Of a DNA stretch of 64,000 nt, positions 21,782 through 32,151 are shown piece after piece. How positions within the stretch are numbered: position 1 is the first letter of the stretch; each line of letters begins with the position of its first letter. The position numbers were made by a program, and so were the translations under genes. The DNA comes from Eutreptiella sp. 'Long Island Sound 2002' (Eukaryota > Euglenozoa > Euglenophyceae > Eutreptiales > Eutreptiaceae), in contig OZ038379.1 of the NCBI GenBank assembly GCA_964036045.1, positions 181,428,436 through 181,492,435 on the forward strand, given 5' to 3'. The notes beneath the pieces are model-generated. The model saw only the letters and a list, made by a program, of their open reading frames with translations. It was not told the DNA's origin and did not search any database.

Positions 21782-22550
21782 TTCTTTTCATTTTTGGAAA
21801 TGAATGACTTAGAACTTGTTTTCCTTGAAACTTATCCAAGTTTTCCTTCAAATAACCCAAAAATGTACCCCAAAGGCGACCACACAAGGCGACGGCAACA
21901 TACTCAACATTCGACGAAATCACGGGAGTGATTTCGAAACGGTCCCTTTCATGTCCTAAGAAGATATGAACAAAGGGGGACATATAACAATGAAATATGA
22001 ACAAAACAATGCATATTTGAAACATGCTCATGGGTCTTCCCCCAACGCGTGGTGCCGGTGCACCGACGCGTTTGGAAACCAAATCAGCATATGCATGCAA
22101 AGCCCTACTAATGGGCTGTGATTTGGTGTACTTAACTTCAGGATTCAAGACACCTACAATTTTACAAAAATTCATGAACATGGCATACTTGGGCCAAAAA
22201 AACTAGCACGGAACGGAGCCGCGATAGTGCCGTAACATTCGCTTATACTTAAAACTGATATAGAATTAATCTTATCAATAAAACTGATTGAAATATCTTA
22301 AAAATCGTCAGAAATCGACAATTTCTGGATCGGCGCGCGCGATCTCAGGACTGGCCGTCGCCGACCCAAACTCAGTTTTATTGTAAGGAAAATGGTGAAA
22401 ACACCATGAATGTAAAACTACAGAAATTCCTGATCCACTGATACCAACACTGTCCAAAACAGTGCTGGGATCGTGGTTTTCTGTGGGTGTACATATATCA
22501 GGATTTTGCACTGAAAAAAGCGAGAATATAGGTTGCACAAAAACCTTACA
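21782..22550 (+). repeat. 769-bp direct repeat, copy 2
   Basis: Second copy of 19796-20564, about 99 percent identical by eye. The pair encloses about 1.2 kb, which could mean a small non-autonomous LTR-like unit or a recent segmental duplication inside the larger insertion. Confidence 0.9.
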
Positions 22551-22877
22551 GTATTTTACAGAAATCCCACAGAAATCGAGATGCCGTAATCAGCACAGGA
22601 AAATTCCTGAGCCAGCCTGGCGAAGAGCGCCACAGGCTGGGCAGCGGGTATGGGTGAAGCACCCCATACCGCTTCACAATATACACACTCGCATGGGTTC
22701 TCGTAGACCTGCTGGCGACCTGTGACCTGTTTTAGGGCGAAGGGAGTCGTTAAAAAAATGAAATTGCCCCTTGGTGGGGTCTTGGATTCTGCTCAGTCGC
22801 CTGGCGGCTGCTTTTCGGCCCGAACACGGCCTACTCAGCGACGCTTTCGCGAGGATATCTGCAGAGACAGGAAGGGA

Positions 22878-24538
22878 CCTTGCAATGCCCTCATTGATGA
22901 CCCGGAACGAGCACAGGAACCGGACACGCAAAATGGGGGAGCGCAACGCACACGGGGCTTAAGGGCCGCGGGGCACACGCAGGAAGGGGGGGAACATGCG
23001 ACGGTAAACTTGGGAACCTGCTTCCAAAGGCCCGGAACGTCAACGAAGGCCTACGACGCAAACCGGACTCGACGATGCGTCACGCGCACCGCAACACACC
23101 GCATTGCCTACTGAATTGACCGCCACACGTGTACTGCACGTGAGGGCAGAGCATGGCACATCAACGCAGGACGACCGCGGGGCACCGGAAACCGGATCAG
23201 AGCGTGTGGTCGCGTGGCACAGCAGCCGTCCAACGCGCACGAGGCCAGAGCCAGAGCCAGAGCCAGAGCTAGAGCCCGGCAAGGACGCAGTGAAATCCAA
23301 GCTGAACCACGGCCGCCGGCCGGAACAACCCTGTTCCCCAACAAACCTTCCCCAACCGCGGCATCGCCATTCCCAATCCTCTCCAACCCCATCCCCCATA
23401 CTCCCCCAGCCCCACCACCGCAACACACTCCGACCCCTACGAACATCCGCAGCCCTCCACGTCTGAAGCCTGTCAAAACAGCCCAGACCGCCACGACACC
23501 CTTGCACACCCCCGACTGCTGCGCACCCTCCCAACCCTCTCCCAACCCTCTCCCTACCATCTCCCAACCCTCTCCCAACCCTCTCCGCAACCCTTCCCGC
23601 CCCTTTGACATGGACTGCGGCGGCACACCTCGTCGGCCAGGCTGGGGTACTGCACCTCAAACTCACAATGATTCCACACCACCGGCAAATGGGGATGCAG
23701 CTCTTTGGCGTGGCTGAGGGAGCGCAGCTCGGACTCGCAGGCCTCCTTCAGCTCCTCCCGCGTGTGGTGGTTCCAGATCAGGTCCACTCGCAAATGCTCA
23801 CGCATGATCTCGTAAAAAAACATGTTCCAATTCGCGGCAGACTTGACGAGGGTGCGGCTCTGCCTGAGCTCGAGCTGGACGCCCTGCTTCGGGCTGGGGC
23901 AATGCGCCCGGGCGCTCCAGTGCACCAGCAGCTCTGCCCTCTGGTGACGGGCCCGGGGGGTCCCCTCCAGATCGCTGACGTCGGGGGCCTCTTCTTTGCT
24001 CACGAGGAACATGAGCAGCCCGTTGGGCACGATTTGGGACAGCAGATGGAAGACCTGCGCCGAACACATTGGGATGTGGCAGCACCCGGGCTCTGTGGAG
24101 CGGATGTGGGTGACGCAGTGGGCTGGTTGGGTGGGGAGGGGGCCGTGGTCACAGGGGGACGCAGGGCAATGCAGGGTGACGCTGCAGGCCTCTCTGCGAT
24201 TTTGGCCGACCCCCGCTGTGGGATACAGATGCGTGTGCACGACCGGCACTGTTCAGAACAAAGCAGGAGTGCAAAGCAAAAGTCGAAAGTCGAAAGCCGC
24301 CCCCCCCCCCCGCCCCCCGGGAGATCAGAATAAGTTTCCCCGGGGGAAAAAATGGACTCTATTAAATGAGCCGGAAAATGGAGGCCGATTGCATGACCCA
24401 TGTGCCCGAAGCCTTTCGTGCGCTTGGATGCCGTCCGGTCCTAGCGCGCCATGTTCATGGCGCCCGCCTCGATCCCCCTGGTACCGGCTGATTGTACTTT
24501 CTCCTCTGTTTTACCCCCACAACATGCCAACCTACAGG
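22878..24538. mobile_element. 1.66-kb insertion carrying a host-gene exon, inside element A-0
   Basis: A-0 sequence stops at 22877 (...CTGCAGAGACAGGAAGGGA) and resumes at 24539 (GGGGAATTATGGACGAATC). Intact family members read ...GGAATGGGAGAATTATGG at this point, so the segment interrupts the element at a single point. GGGA is present at both junctions, a possible 4-bp target duplication. No clear terminal inverted repeats or Helitron ends were found. It contains the RME-8-like exon (23629-24054), intron-like flanks and simple repeats near 23241-23275 (GAGCCA) and 23526-23590 (CCCAACCCTCT). Confidence 0.6.
23629..24054 (-). CDS. DNAJC13: Single exon of an RME-8/DNAJC13-like endosomal J-domain protein (fragment)
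   Basis: On the minus strand a GGCGCAG acceptor precedes VFHLLSQIVPNGLL..., and the frame stays open for exactly 142 codons to ...YPSLADE before a GTGTGC donor; both boundaries are phase 0. Signature parts are NWNMFFYEIM, LIWNHHTREELKEACESELR and VVWNHCEFEVQYPSLADE, matching the IWN-containing segment of RME-8 (DNAJC13). From family knowledge, RME-8 works with Hsc70 and sorting nexins in endosomal recycling. No other exon of the gene is recognisable in the window. Because the exon lies in a segment inserted into a retrotransposon, it may be a transduced fragment rather than part of a working gene, although its frame and splice sites are undamaged. Confidence 0.8.
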
Positions 24539-25325
24539 GGGAATTATGGACGAATCAACGCAAACGCGAAGCGACAACACCTAAATCCGTCAAATGATGG
24601 CCTAGAATTTTTCTAAGACAACACACCTGAGCAGAATCCAATTGTGCATCAGAAGCACACTTTTATAAAAATTATAGTCATCTCTAGATTTTTTAAATCA
24701 AGAAATTCCTACGCATAAAAAGGCGGCTCGCAGGAGCGGCTCCTAGCGAAGCGCCGGAAAATGCAGAAATAATGGAATTATAAACGTATGTCTCACGTAA
24801 CTCGAAAAATGACGAGACACACATTAATAGATAAACAGACAGATTCCACCCACACTGACAGAAGGGTCAAAAATCCAAGAATTCGGAAATCAACAAAAAG
24901 ACTTCAATGAATCAGGTATAAAATACAGGTGTGCTCGTCTCGTATGCAGCATACACATTGCTCGTCTCGTGTCTCCGTGAACGAGTCTTGTAGCAGCGCT
25001 AACAACGATAGAACGCGATAGAGGGATTGATTAGAAAGATTGCAGATGATTAGAGGTCAGATCAGGGTGATTAGACATACACACAAGTGCATAGCGACGT
25101 TTTTCGCTTGCGCCTCGCTCACGTGCCCACTTGCTCTCTCTCTCCAGCGGTAGGTAAGGTGAGTAAGCCCAGGTGGGGCCACCCCCTGGTGGAGTTCGTG
25201 ATTGTGGTTCAGATGGGCAGGTTTGCCCAAGACACTCGTGCATGCTCGTGCATTCACACACGCATTAAAGGGTAGGCCACGCGAAATGCGCACGGTAAAC
25301 CTTGTTTAGGTTACCCAGGGGCTCC
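24539..25325 (-). repeat. Element A-0 3' UTR segment
   Basis: Reverse complement of the A-1 3' UTR at about 38045-38825. It includes the GCTAGGAGCCGCTCCTGCG-like stretch and the CGTCTCGT-rich part. It ends at CTCC (25322-25325), where element B begins. Confidence 0.85.
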
Positions 25326-27687
25326 GGTTTGGACCCCCGTGGCCATCTTGGGGTCACTTGGGGTGTGTATCTATGTGCCGGCAAGCCGCCATTGGCTGAT
25401 ATCATACTCTCCCATCCACCTGACCTAACCCGATGTGATAGTGTGATAGGTTTGGCCATTCCGGCTATGAGCGGCCATATTTAGTACCGAGGCGCCGCCA
25501 GCTGAAAATTTATATATCAGAATATCAGGAATCAACAGGGTTTTGTTATCATAATGTTTCCGTAATTTTTCCGCTTTTCGTTCTGATTGTCAATGTATCG
25601 GTGACTGTCAGTTGGCTCGCGATTTTGCGGTAACCGAATGGTTAACTGTTATTTACAGATATTTTGGCGGAAACCCCGATGAAGGGTCAGATTTCATCAG
25701 TAAAGGGTTCGTTGCTTCCGCAATTTTCATATTATACACTCGCAAAATTAATCCGATTTTTTCAGACTTTCAGAATCGGATTTTCGACTTCGACATCGCC
25801 GCACGCGATATGATGAATCTCGAGTGATCATACATTGTTCCCCGATCACGAATCAACCTTCCTTTTGTTGTGCCCTTCATTTTGCTTGGAGTTATAGTCG
25901 AAACAAAAGTGATTCGTGAGACCACTTTGAAGAATCATATCTCCGGCTCACGGCGAGGAATATCAATATGGAGAATTGGGTTGGAACCGCCTTGGTCTCA
26001 ACTTACTTTAGGAAGCAGCAAACGCCTTTGGTGTGTACACATGCCCGGTATAGCAATGGATAATGGTCAAGAGGGTAGAAAGTGATATATAACTCTTGGA
26101 CCGTGCAACCGAATATTTTATTGCGACTTTCGAGTGTACCGCATGAGTGTTGGGGTTGCATAGCAACTTTTCTTGGGTTCCTACGTATTTTTAACGTGAA
26201 GTTATGTCCATGGAGGGACATGGCATATCATGGTGGGAGCCACTTTTTGAGGGTATGTGTTATATGCATGGTATGTGCTTCGATATGCTCACGCCCATGT
26301 TATATATCTCCGTTTGTAGGAAGATATATGGAGTCATACGTGGCAAGGGCTTCGCCCATGTCCCAATGGTGAACTCCATAGCGCTAGACTAAGTCTACCG
26401 CTCATATAGTGCATGTGGGAGGGCTTACGGAGCGACCCACAAGCGCCAATATCAAGTTTCCCATTTTCGTGGTGCGTGTTGGGAGGAGGTCCGAAGGTGT
26501 CCCTATGCGTCCATGTGGGGATCCAAGTGGGGGGATTGTTTGCAAATGGTCCCAAGCAAGTGTGTTTTGAATCATAGGTTGATACCATGGGTGAGCGAAG
26601 TTATATACTATTGTAATTATCTTGAATTTGGCATTATTTGCATGTTTTTGACCTCATTTTATGCTCATTTTTGTATTTTATGTGCTCAACTGGTCGGCTA
26701 ACAGTAAAGTGCCTAGAGATCTGTGAACTATGGTATGTTGCTTATATGTTGACATATGCTTCGGTGTTGTACCTCACCATATGCCGGATCACATGGTCAC
26801 TTTGGCGTGGCACACGATGCCTCACAAAATTAGGTCTCAAATTCATGAGTTGACTTGTGAAGCATGTCATGTACATAACCGGAAGGGTTTCGGAGCCGAT
26901 GATGGGATATTCTTGGGCATGGACCTTTGGTCTATATCACCCTTGTATATTACTTTCCGGTTTGACACATGCATGGAGCATTTGGGTAATTGCCGTATGC
27001 ATTTTTGAGTATATTATTGAATATTGAGCACTATGGTGTGTTTTGCCTGATTTTGTTAGGTTGTGAGGTCATCTTCATGGGGCAGTTCTCCAAGCCCATT
27101 CGACTCCAAGTCCAACCGAGGTTATGTCAGGGTAGGGCATGGTCCTGAGTGCCACTCTAGGCCATGACACGCCACCTCCCCTATTGGGCTAGGATTTAGA
27201 GGCTTGGGAGTGAACACATTTTTGGGGTTTATGAAGTGACTTTTGACACATGGCATTTAGCCATCATATTTGACTGGGTTCAGGGCATCATGTTGGTGAG
27301 TCAAGGGAAGGTCTTGAGTCCAGGGAATGAGGGGTCTATGGCCGTGATTGGGTACGTTTCCATCTTTCCCCAACTTTGCTTGATATGTATTCATATGCCA
27401 ATTTCAGGGCTTTCCTCTTTGGTGCAATTCTTGTACATGCCCGCCACCGTGAGACAATCGGTGTGCTGAACGGAAGCCCGCAGTGTGGATTGGATTGTGG
27501 ATTGGGCTATTGCTGTATTGGTGGAATCTGGTTGCTGTTCAGGGTTGAAGGAGGATTACATTTTCTATATTTTTGGATTTTGGACCCTGGAATTTGAGGA
27601 ATGCAATCACTGATCCGGAGTAAATCAGCAGGGGTAACAGGCGGAAGGGGCACAGCGGGGGCCGGTCCTGGTAGGGACCTTCTTTAT
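25326..27687 (+). repeat. 5' LTR of element B
   Basis: About 2.36 kb matching the split 3' LTR nearly base for base, from GACCCCCGTGGCCATCTTGG to GGTAGGGACCTTCTTTAT. No substantial gene lies within it. At 26790-26830 it preserves the uninterrupted version of the site where A-2 inserted in the 3' LTR (CACTTTGGCGTGGCACACG). Confidence 0.9.
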
Positions 27688-27699
27688 GGTAGCAGAGGC
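27687..27699 (+). promoter_or_regulatory. Primer binding site of element B (initiator tRNA-Met type)
   Basis: TGGTAGCAGAGGC immediately follows or overlaps the LTR end by one base. It is complementary to the CTCTGCTACCA-type 3' end of eukaryotic initiator tRNA-Met. Confidence 0.8.
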
Positions 27700-28762
27700 G
27701 TACCTGCTGCCCCTACCTACCGCCGACCCGGGGACTTGGGCCCCTATGAGCCCTGCCCAAGTACGCCCCGGGTGCGTATTGTGGACTCGGTGGAGACCAC
27801 GCCGGAGATTGGAGGCATAGAAGAGCCGAGACGTTCAAGAGCATGGCGAACTCCGGAAGTTGAAGCCCGAAGAGAAGTACGACAATCGGGAAGAGGAGGA
27901 CTTGACATGGAGGATCTGGTCTCCATGTGTGAGCGTCACTGCCGAAAAGCATGCAACCTCCGCTCCGCCGCGGAGGACTCTGATGAGGCCTGCCATTCAG
28001 GCAGCAGTGGAGGACGGGCCCGGCGCTACCGGAAGCGCGGGTCACCCAAGTCCGCGGCAAGGGACGCCGGGGCTATGGATACGGACCCTAGCCCGGTCAG
28101 GCTGTGGGACTCCGAGGGGCACTCCGAGGGCTATCGGACAGCCTATGAGCAACCTTCGGAGTCGGAGGAGACAGCCAGACCGCCCACAAGGGCGAACACG
28201 GCCCCAGAACCCAGCCTGTAGCATGACGCCGAGGCTTTCGAGAGGCCCGCCAGAGCCAGGACGGCGCCTGTGGCCCGGCACACGGAGCCACCACGGGATA
28301 GCATGGGCAACACACCCATGGCGGAGGAGTCCGAGGCGCCGGGAACCGCGGGACGCGCCGGACCAGGTGGAAGGCACGCTGAGTGCCACTGCGAACACGT
28401 GTCCTTCCTCATGGGCAAGTACCCAAAGATGGGGATGGACGCCATCGTGCATCGTCTCGACCGCCTGGACAACGCGAAGGACGGTCTAGAGGAGGACGTC
28501 GCCGGGATCCTGGATGACCAGTCGGCTGCGGAGAAAGACATGGAGGAGCTGCGAGCGGATCAGGCCCGGTACCGGGAGAATCTGGAGCTGGCCCTGCAGA
28601 AGCAGCAGCAAGTGGTGGACAGCCTCCTCCACTTAGTGGAGGACATGTCGGGACGCCTGAAAAGGCTAGAGGAGCGACAGCCCCTCACCTCGGGTCCGGA
28701 GCTCCCGGCAAAGCCGGCTGCGGCAGAGCTGGTGGAGCGGGTTAAGACCCTCCGGAGCGCCA

Positions 28763-28767
28763 TGGAT
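28763..28767 (+). other. Target-site duplication TGGAT, left copy (A-1)
   Basis: TGGAT before the A-1 5' LTR is repeated at 40115-40119. Removing A-1 plus one copy restores the gag frame (SAMD-KPMGG). Confidence 0.9.
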
Positions 28768-29553
28768 AGTAAGAAAAAGTGCTTTTCTTTGCTTTGAGGC
28801 ATACTCTAGTTGTATTAGAGAGGCACTGAGCATCCATGCATTTTAATCTTAGTATTGGTCCCACCAAAACTGGTGATAACACATTTTGACCTATGGAACC
28901 AAACACCCAATCAGGATATGGAGTGGACCCCTTAATCCCCTTTCAATGTGAAGTAAAACATCTTTACCTGAGTTGACTGAGCACTGACATATCTAAAGTA
29001 GAGCCTATGGATTTATCTATGTTTTTCCATGAATTCTTAGCTATCCTAGTGGTATGCACCCTAGGGGGCTGGGCACCTCTTTTTGAGAGGTCCTGGGTTC
29101 AATTCCCGGTCAGCCTAGCTAAGTAGGAAGATCCCATGTGACATGGCAGTGACCTCATCGCCACATACCATGCCACCTCAGCACATATGGGACCCAAAAC
29201 AAAGAGTGCACATCTCCTGAGATGGCACTATGGAGAGAGAGTGACCATGAGGCAGTTTTCTAACTCTTTTCCAAAAACATTTCAGCTATCTTTGTGAATA
29301 TGCATTCATTTGTGACCTGAGTTGCTGTTTCTGTGAATATCCAATCATCTTTCACTGTTTACACTGCAGCCCTTCATGCTTTGATCCTGATCTTCTCCTC
29401 TTTGCATACTTCTGGCTTGGGTTATCCTGGATTGACTCTATTTCTGCAACCAAAAGGTTTTCATCTTCCAAAACAAGCAGCAGGAAACCCTACACCTACA
29501 GCAAGCAGCAGGAGAAGCAAAAACACAGTACTGAAAACACTATAAACTTTTCT
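28768..29553 (+). repeat. 5' LTR of A-1
   Basis: 786 bp starting AGTAAGAAAAAG and ending AAACTTTTCT (AG...CT termini instead of TG...CA). It contains the tRNA-like segment at 29041-29116. Confidence 0.95.
29041..29116 (+). other. tRNA-like segment in the family A LTR
   Basis: CTAGTGGTATGC resembles a Pol III A-box, and GGGTTCAATTCCC forms a T-arm-like hairpin with a B-box. Between them CACCTCTTTTTGAGAGGT could form a long variable arm, as in Leu/Ser-type tRNAs. The acceptor stem is not formed, so this is not a functional tRNA. It is conserved in every family A LTR in the window (about 18344-18418 minus, 39602-39676, 49286-49361 and 59903-59979). Confidence 0.7.
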
Positions 29554-29563
29554 GGTAGCAGAG
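29553..29563 (+). promoter_or_regulatory. Primer binding site of A-1 (initiator tRNA-Met type)
   Basis: TGGTAGCAGAG overlaps the last base of the 5' LTR and is complementary to the 3' end of initiator tRNA-Met. Confidence 0.8.
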
Positions 29564-29652
29564 ACAGCCTGTCTCTGCGCACCGGCAGCAACCCCGTGCC
29601 GTACATCCAGTGCGCCGAGTACGGGCAAATATAAGCAGAAGGGTGAAAGAAG

Positions 29653-32151
29653 ATGAATCCAAGAAAGGAGGACGCTGACGTGAAGACAGCGCCAGCGCCT
29701 GAGGCACCGGCAAGGCCGGCACCTGGCGCTGTACCTTCGGCGGAGCCCTTACATGGGCCAGTGGATGCGGCTGAGGACTCCCTGGATGGACTCCAGACGG
29801 CCTTCGGGGCCCTGTCCGTCGAAGAGGTGGTCGTGGTCACTCAGCCTGAGAAGAGGAAGAGAAGTGAGAGCGAGAAGGATGCTGGAGAACGAGCAGACGA
29901 AGGAGAGGAACAAGGGCAAGACCTGAAGCATGACCCTACCTTCGAAGGCGCACCAAGCGCTTCTGGCCTCCACGCATCACCCTCTCCTATAACCACCACA
30001 CTCCCAGCCGCCGCAACATCCACTTCCACAACCAACCCGCCTATGGCAGAGGGCACAGGCTTTACTGGCATGCCTCCCTACCCCGCCTATGGTATGGGCC
30101 CACCTACTACTGCGCTCCATGAGGCAACTACTGCCAGTGAGCCTGTGGCTTCCAGCGCTGTGCCGCGATGGTATGCAGCTGATTATCCCCATCCACTACA
30201 CGCTACTGGAACCTATGTGGATGTTCCTGGGTATGCTCCTGGGTATGCACCTGGGTATGCACCCTTGAGTGAGTTGAGGAGAGGACCACAGTCTCTTGGA
30301 GGCAGGAGTAGAGGATCGGGGAGATCCTCCAACAGGTCCCTGACGCGTTCGGAGATCAACGAGGTGCTCCGAGGAGCCACTTCTAAAATCGTGGGCGACC
30401 TCACACAAGAGATCCGTGAGAAGCTGGAGCCCCTGATGATCCCGCCCCGACCGTCACCTATCTCGGTGGGAATGTCACCCCACCGAGTACAGGCTAACCA
30501 CCTGACGGCAGGGTTGACAAATACCCTGGGGAGCCTGAGGAGCAGACCGATGCCGACGCCTGCAGCTATTCCGAGAAGTCCCTTCGTGCCGAGAACGGCT
30601 CAGCCGCCCTACAGCCACGTGACGAACTCGACGAGGGCCGAGCTGGAGCGGCTGGGGCTGGCAGCCTTAAGGGCTATGGTGGACGTGGAGCCTTATGGCT
30701 CCAGTGATCTAGGCGGAGACCCCTCCGATGACGAGCCGCCGTCGATGGATTCTTCTTCGCCCTCAGATGACGATGACCCTGAGGACCCCGAGGACCCCAA
30801 GGGTAAGAAGAAGAAGAAGAAGAAGAAGAAGACCCGACGCCCTGAAGGACGCCGAGCTCAGGAGGCGAAGGCTATTGCCACCTCCAAGATAGTGGTGAAC
30901 CTGCCTGAGTTCACAGGCAAGGACCTCAGCGAGTTCGCTGAGAACTTTGGCCGGTTCCTACGACTGACCGGCCAAATCCACGTGAGTGGGCGAGTGAAGT
31001 GCGATCTGCTCCTGCAGTGCTGCAAGACCAAGTACCTGGAGAAGCAGGTCAGGCAGATCGTGACTAACTCCACCACCTTTGCCGATGTGTTGGTTGCCCT
31101 GGAGAGGCAGTACCCAACCTACGAAACCGACCTCTCCATCAGGGTCGAGATCCAGAACCTACCCGTGCTGCCCAACAACCCCAAGCCTGGCAGGGTATCT
31201 GAGCTGTTGGCTGATCTGGATCACTGGGCTGGACGACTGACGCCCGGCTCCTACAGCAGCGACGACCTGCTATTCTGGTTGGTGGCCAAGCTCCCCCGAG
31301 AGCTATGGGACGAGTGCCGTTTGACGGCTGAGCGCAAGGCTAGATCCCTCCACTACGAGGATCTATGCGTGCTGCTCCTGGAGATGGCGCTGGAGAAGGA
31401 GAGCGACCAGCACCTGAACAACTACCGTCCTGGTGGTGGAGGTTCTGGAGGCAAAGGGTACCAAGGGTCCCGACCTGGGCAGGGGACTACCCCCAAACAC
31501 GCCCACGCCCGTACCATGGAGAACGTGAAGGAGCTATTCTGGTGTGATGCCAGAGACGAGCAGGGCCACCTGCAGCACGCCTCTGACTGCAAGCAGCGAG
31601 ACTGCTTCGTAGTCCAGGGGAAGCAGCAGGAGAAGAACACCGGCGCTAAAGCAAAGCTGCCGGATCATTACCGGTGCACCATCACCTGTGCATTCTGCGG
31701 TAAGCGGAAGCACTACGAGGATGAGTGCTACCATAAGCAACGCCTATCGGCGAAGCTTAAAGGGGAAGATCCTGGCAAAGGCTCAAGCAAAGGTGGAGGC
31801 AAAGGCAAAGGCAACGACTCCGGCAAGGGCAAGTCGAAAGGACGTGGTCAAGGTGGTCAAGACAAGGGTCAAGGTGGACGAGGAGGAGGCGCTAACCGCC
31901 AGCCCGACAACAAGAACAAGGACAAGAACGGAGGCAACCCCAACCCTAATCCAGGGGGGAACTCCGAGCCCTCTGGAGGGCAGTCTGGTCCTACCACACG
32001 CTCACAAACGCAGGCCCAGCAAGAACAAGGAGCCAAGCGCGAGCATGAAGGTGGTGATGACGGCAACGCTAAGAAGAGGAGCTGTTTCATGAGGATGGCC
32101 CGCAAATTGCGGAACAAGGGGTTCGAGGTGACCTGTCCCGCGGAGTTCTGA
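29653..32151 (+). CDS. Gag of A-1 (832 residues)
   Basis: Starts MNPRKEDADVKT and ends CPAEF-TGA. The N-terminal half is proline/serine/threonine-rich and low in complexity, with repeated PGYA (GYAPGYAPGYAP). A run of nine lysines (about 30808-30834) precedes a capsid-like helical domain (about 30860-31430). A classic CCHC zinc knuckle CAFCGKRKHYEDEC (C-x2-C-x4-H-x4-C) lies at about 31690-31730, and the tail is rich in Gly, Lys and Asn. Gag would form the particle and bind element RNA. The frame is intact. Confidence 0.9.
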   Translation: MNPRKEDADVKTAPAPEAPARPAPGAVPSAEPLHGPVDAAEDSLDGLQTAFGALSVEEVVVVTQPEKRKRSESEKDAGERADEGEEQGQDLKHDPTFEGAPSASGLHASPSPITTTLPAAATSTSTTNPPMAEGTGFTGMPPYPAYGMGPPTTALHEATTASEPVASSAVPRWYAADYPHPLHATGTYVDVPGYAPGYAPGYAPLSELRRGPQSLGGRSRGSGRSSNRSLTRSEINEVLRGATSKIVGDLTQEIREKLEPLMIPPRPSPISVGMSPHRVQANHLTAGLTNTLGSLRSRPMPTPAAIPRSPFVPRTAQPPYSHVTNSTRAELERLGLAALRAMVDVEPYGSSDLGGDPSDDEPPSMDSSSPSDDDDPEDPEDPKGKKKKKKKKKTRRPEGRRAQEAKAIATSKIVVNLPEFTGKDLSEFAENFGRFLRLTGQIHVSGRVKCDLLLQCCKTKYLEKQVRQIVTNSTTFADVLVALERQYPTYETDLSIRVEIQNLPVLPNNPKPGRVSELLADLDHWAGRLTPGSYSSDDLLFWLVAKLPRELWDECRLTAERKARSLHYEDLCVLLLEMALEKESDQHLNNYRPGGGGSGGKGYQGSRPGQGTTPKHAHARTMENVKELFWCDARDEQGHLQHASDCKQRDCFVVQGKQQEKNTGAKAKLPDHYRCTITCAFCGKRKHYEDECYHKQRLSAKLKGEDPGKGSSKGGGKGKGNDSGKGKSKGRGQGGQDKGQGGRGGGANRQPDNKNKDKNGGNPNPNPGGNSEPSGGQSGPTTRSQTQAQQEQGAKREHEGGDDGNAKKRSCFMRMARKLRNKGFEVTCPAEF
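32149..32151 (+). promoter_or_regulatory. Candidate readthrough stop TGA-CGG between gag and pol of A-1
   Basis: Context TTC-TGA-CGG-GGA. Pol continues in the same frame. TGA followed by CGG is a known leaky context in some viral genes. Confidence 0.7.

Larger units (their letters stand above)
19000..22676. mobile_element. 3.7-kb insertion with TGAAGCG terminal inverted repeats, non-coding
   Basis: Inserted in the 3' UTR of A-0: the flanking A-0 sequence is continuous when it is removed. The left end reads TGAAGCGTTTAGGGGG and the right end, reverse-complemented, TGAAGCGGTATGGGG. CAAT (possibly ACAAT) is repeated at 18996-18999 and 22677-22680. Inside are a 769-bp direct repeat, a 61-bp tandem repeat and a CGT/GTC microsatellite. 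No transposase is visible, so it would be a non-autonomous DNA element or a composite. Confidence 0.65.

Noticed and set aside
23040-23626. Frames of 170-208 codons on both strands next to the RME-8-like exon
   Set aside because: They consist of simple repeats (GAGCCA, CCCAACCCTCT) in intron-like sequence.
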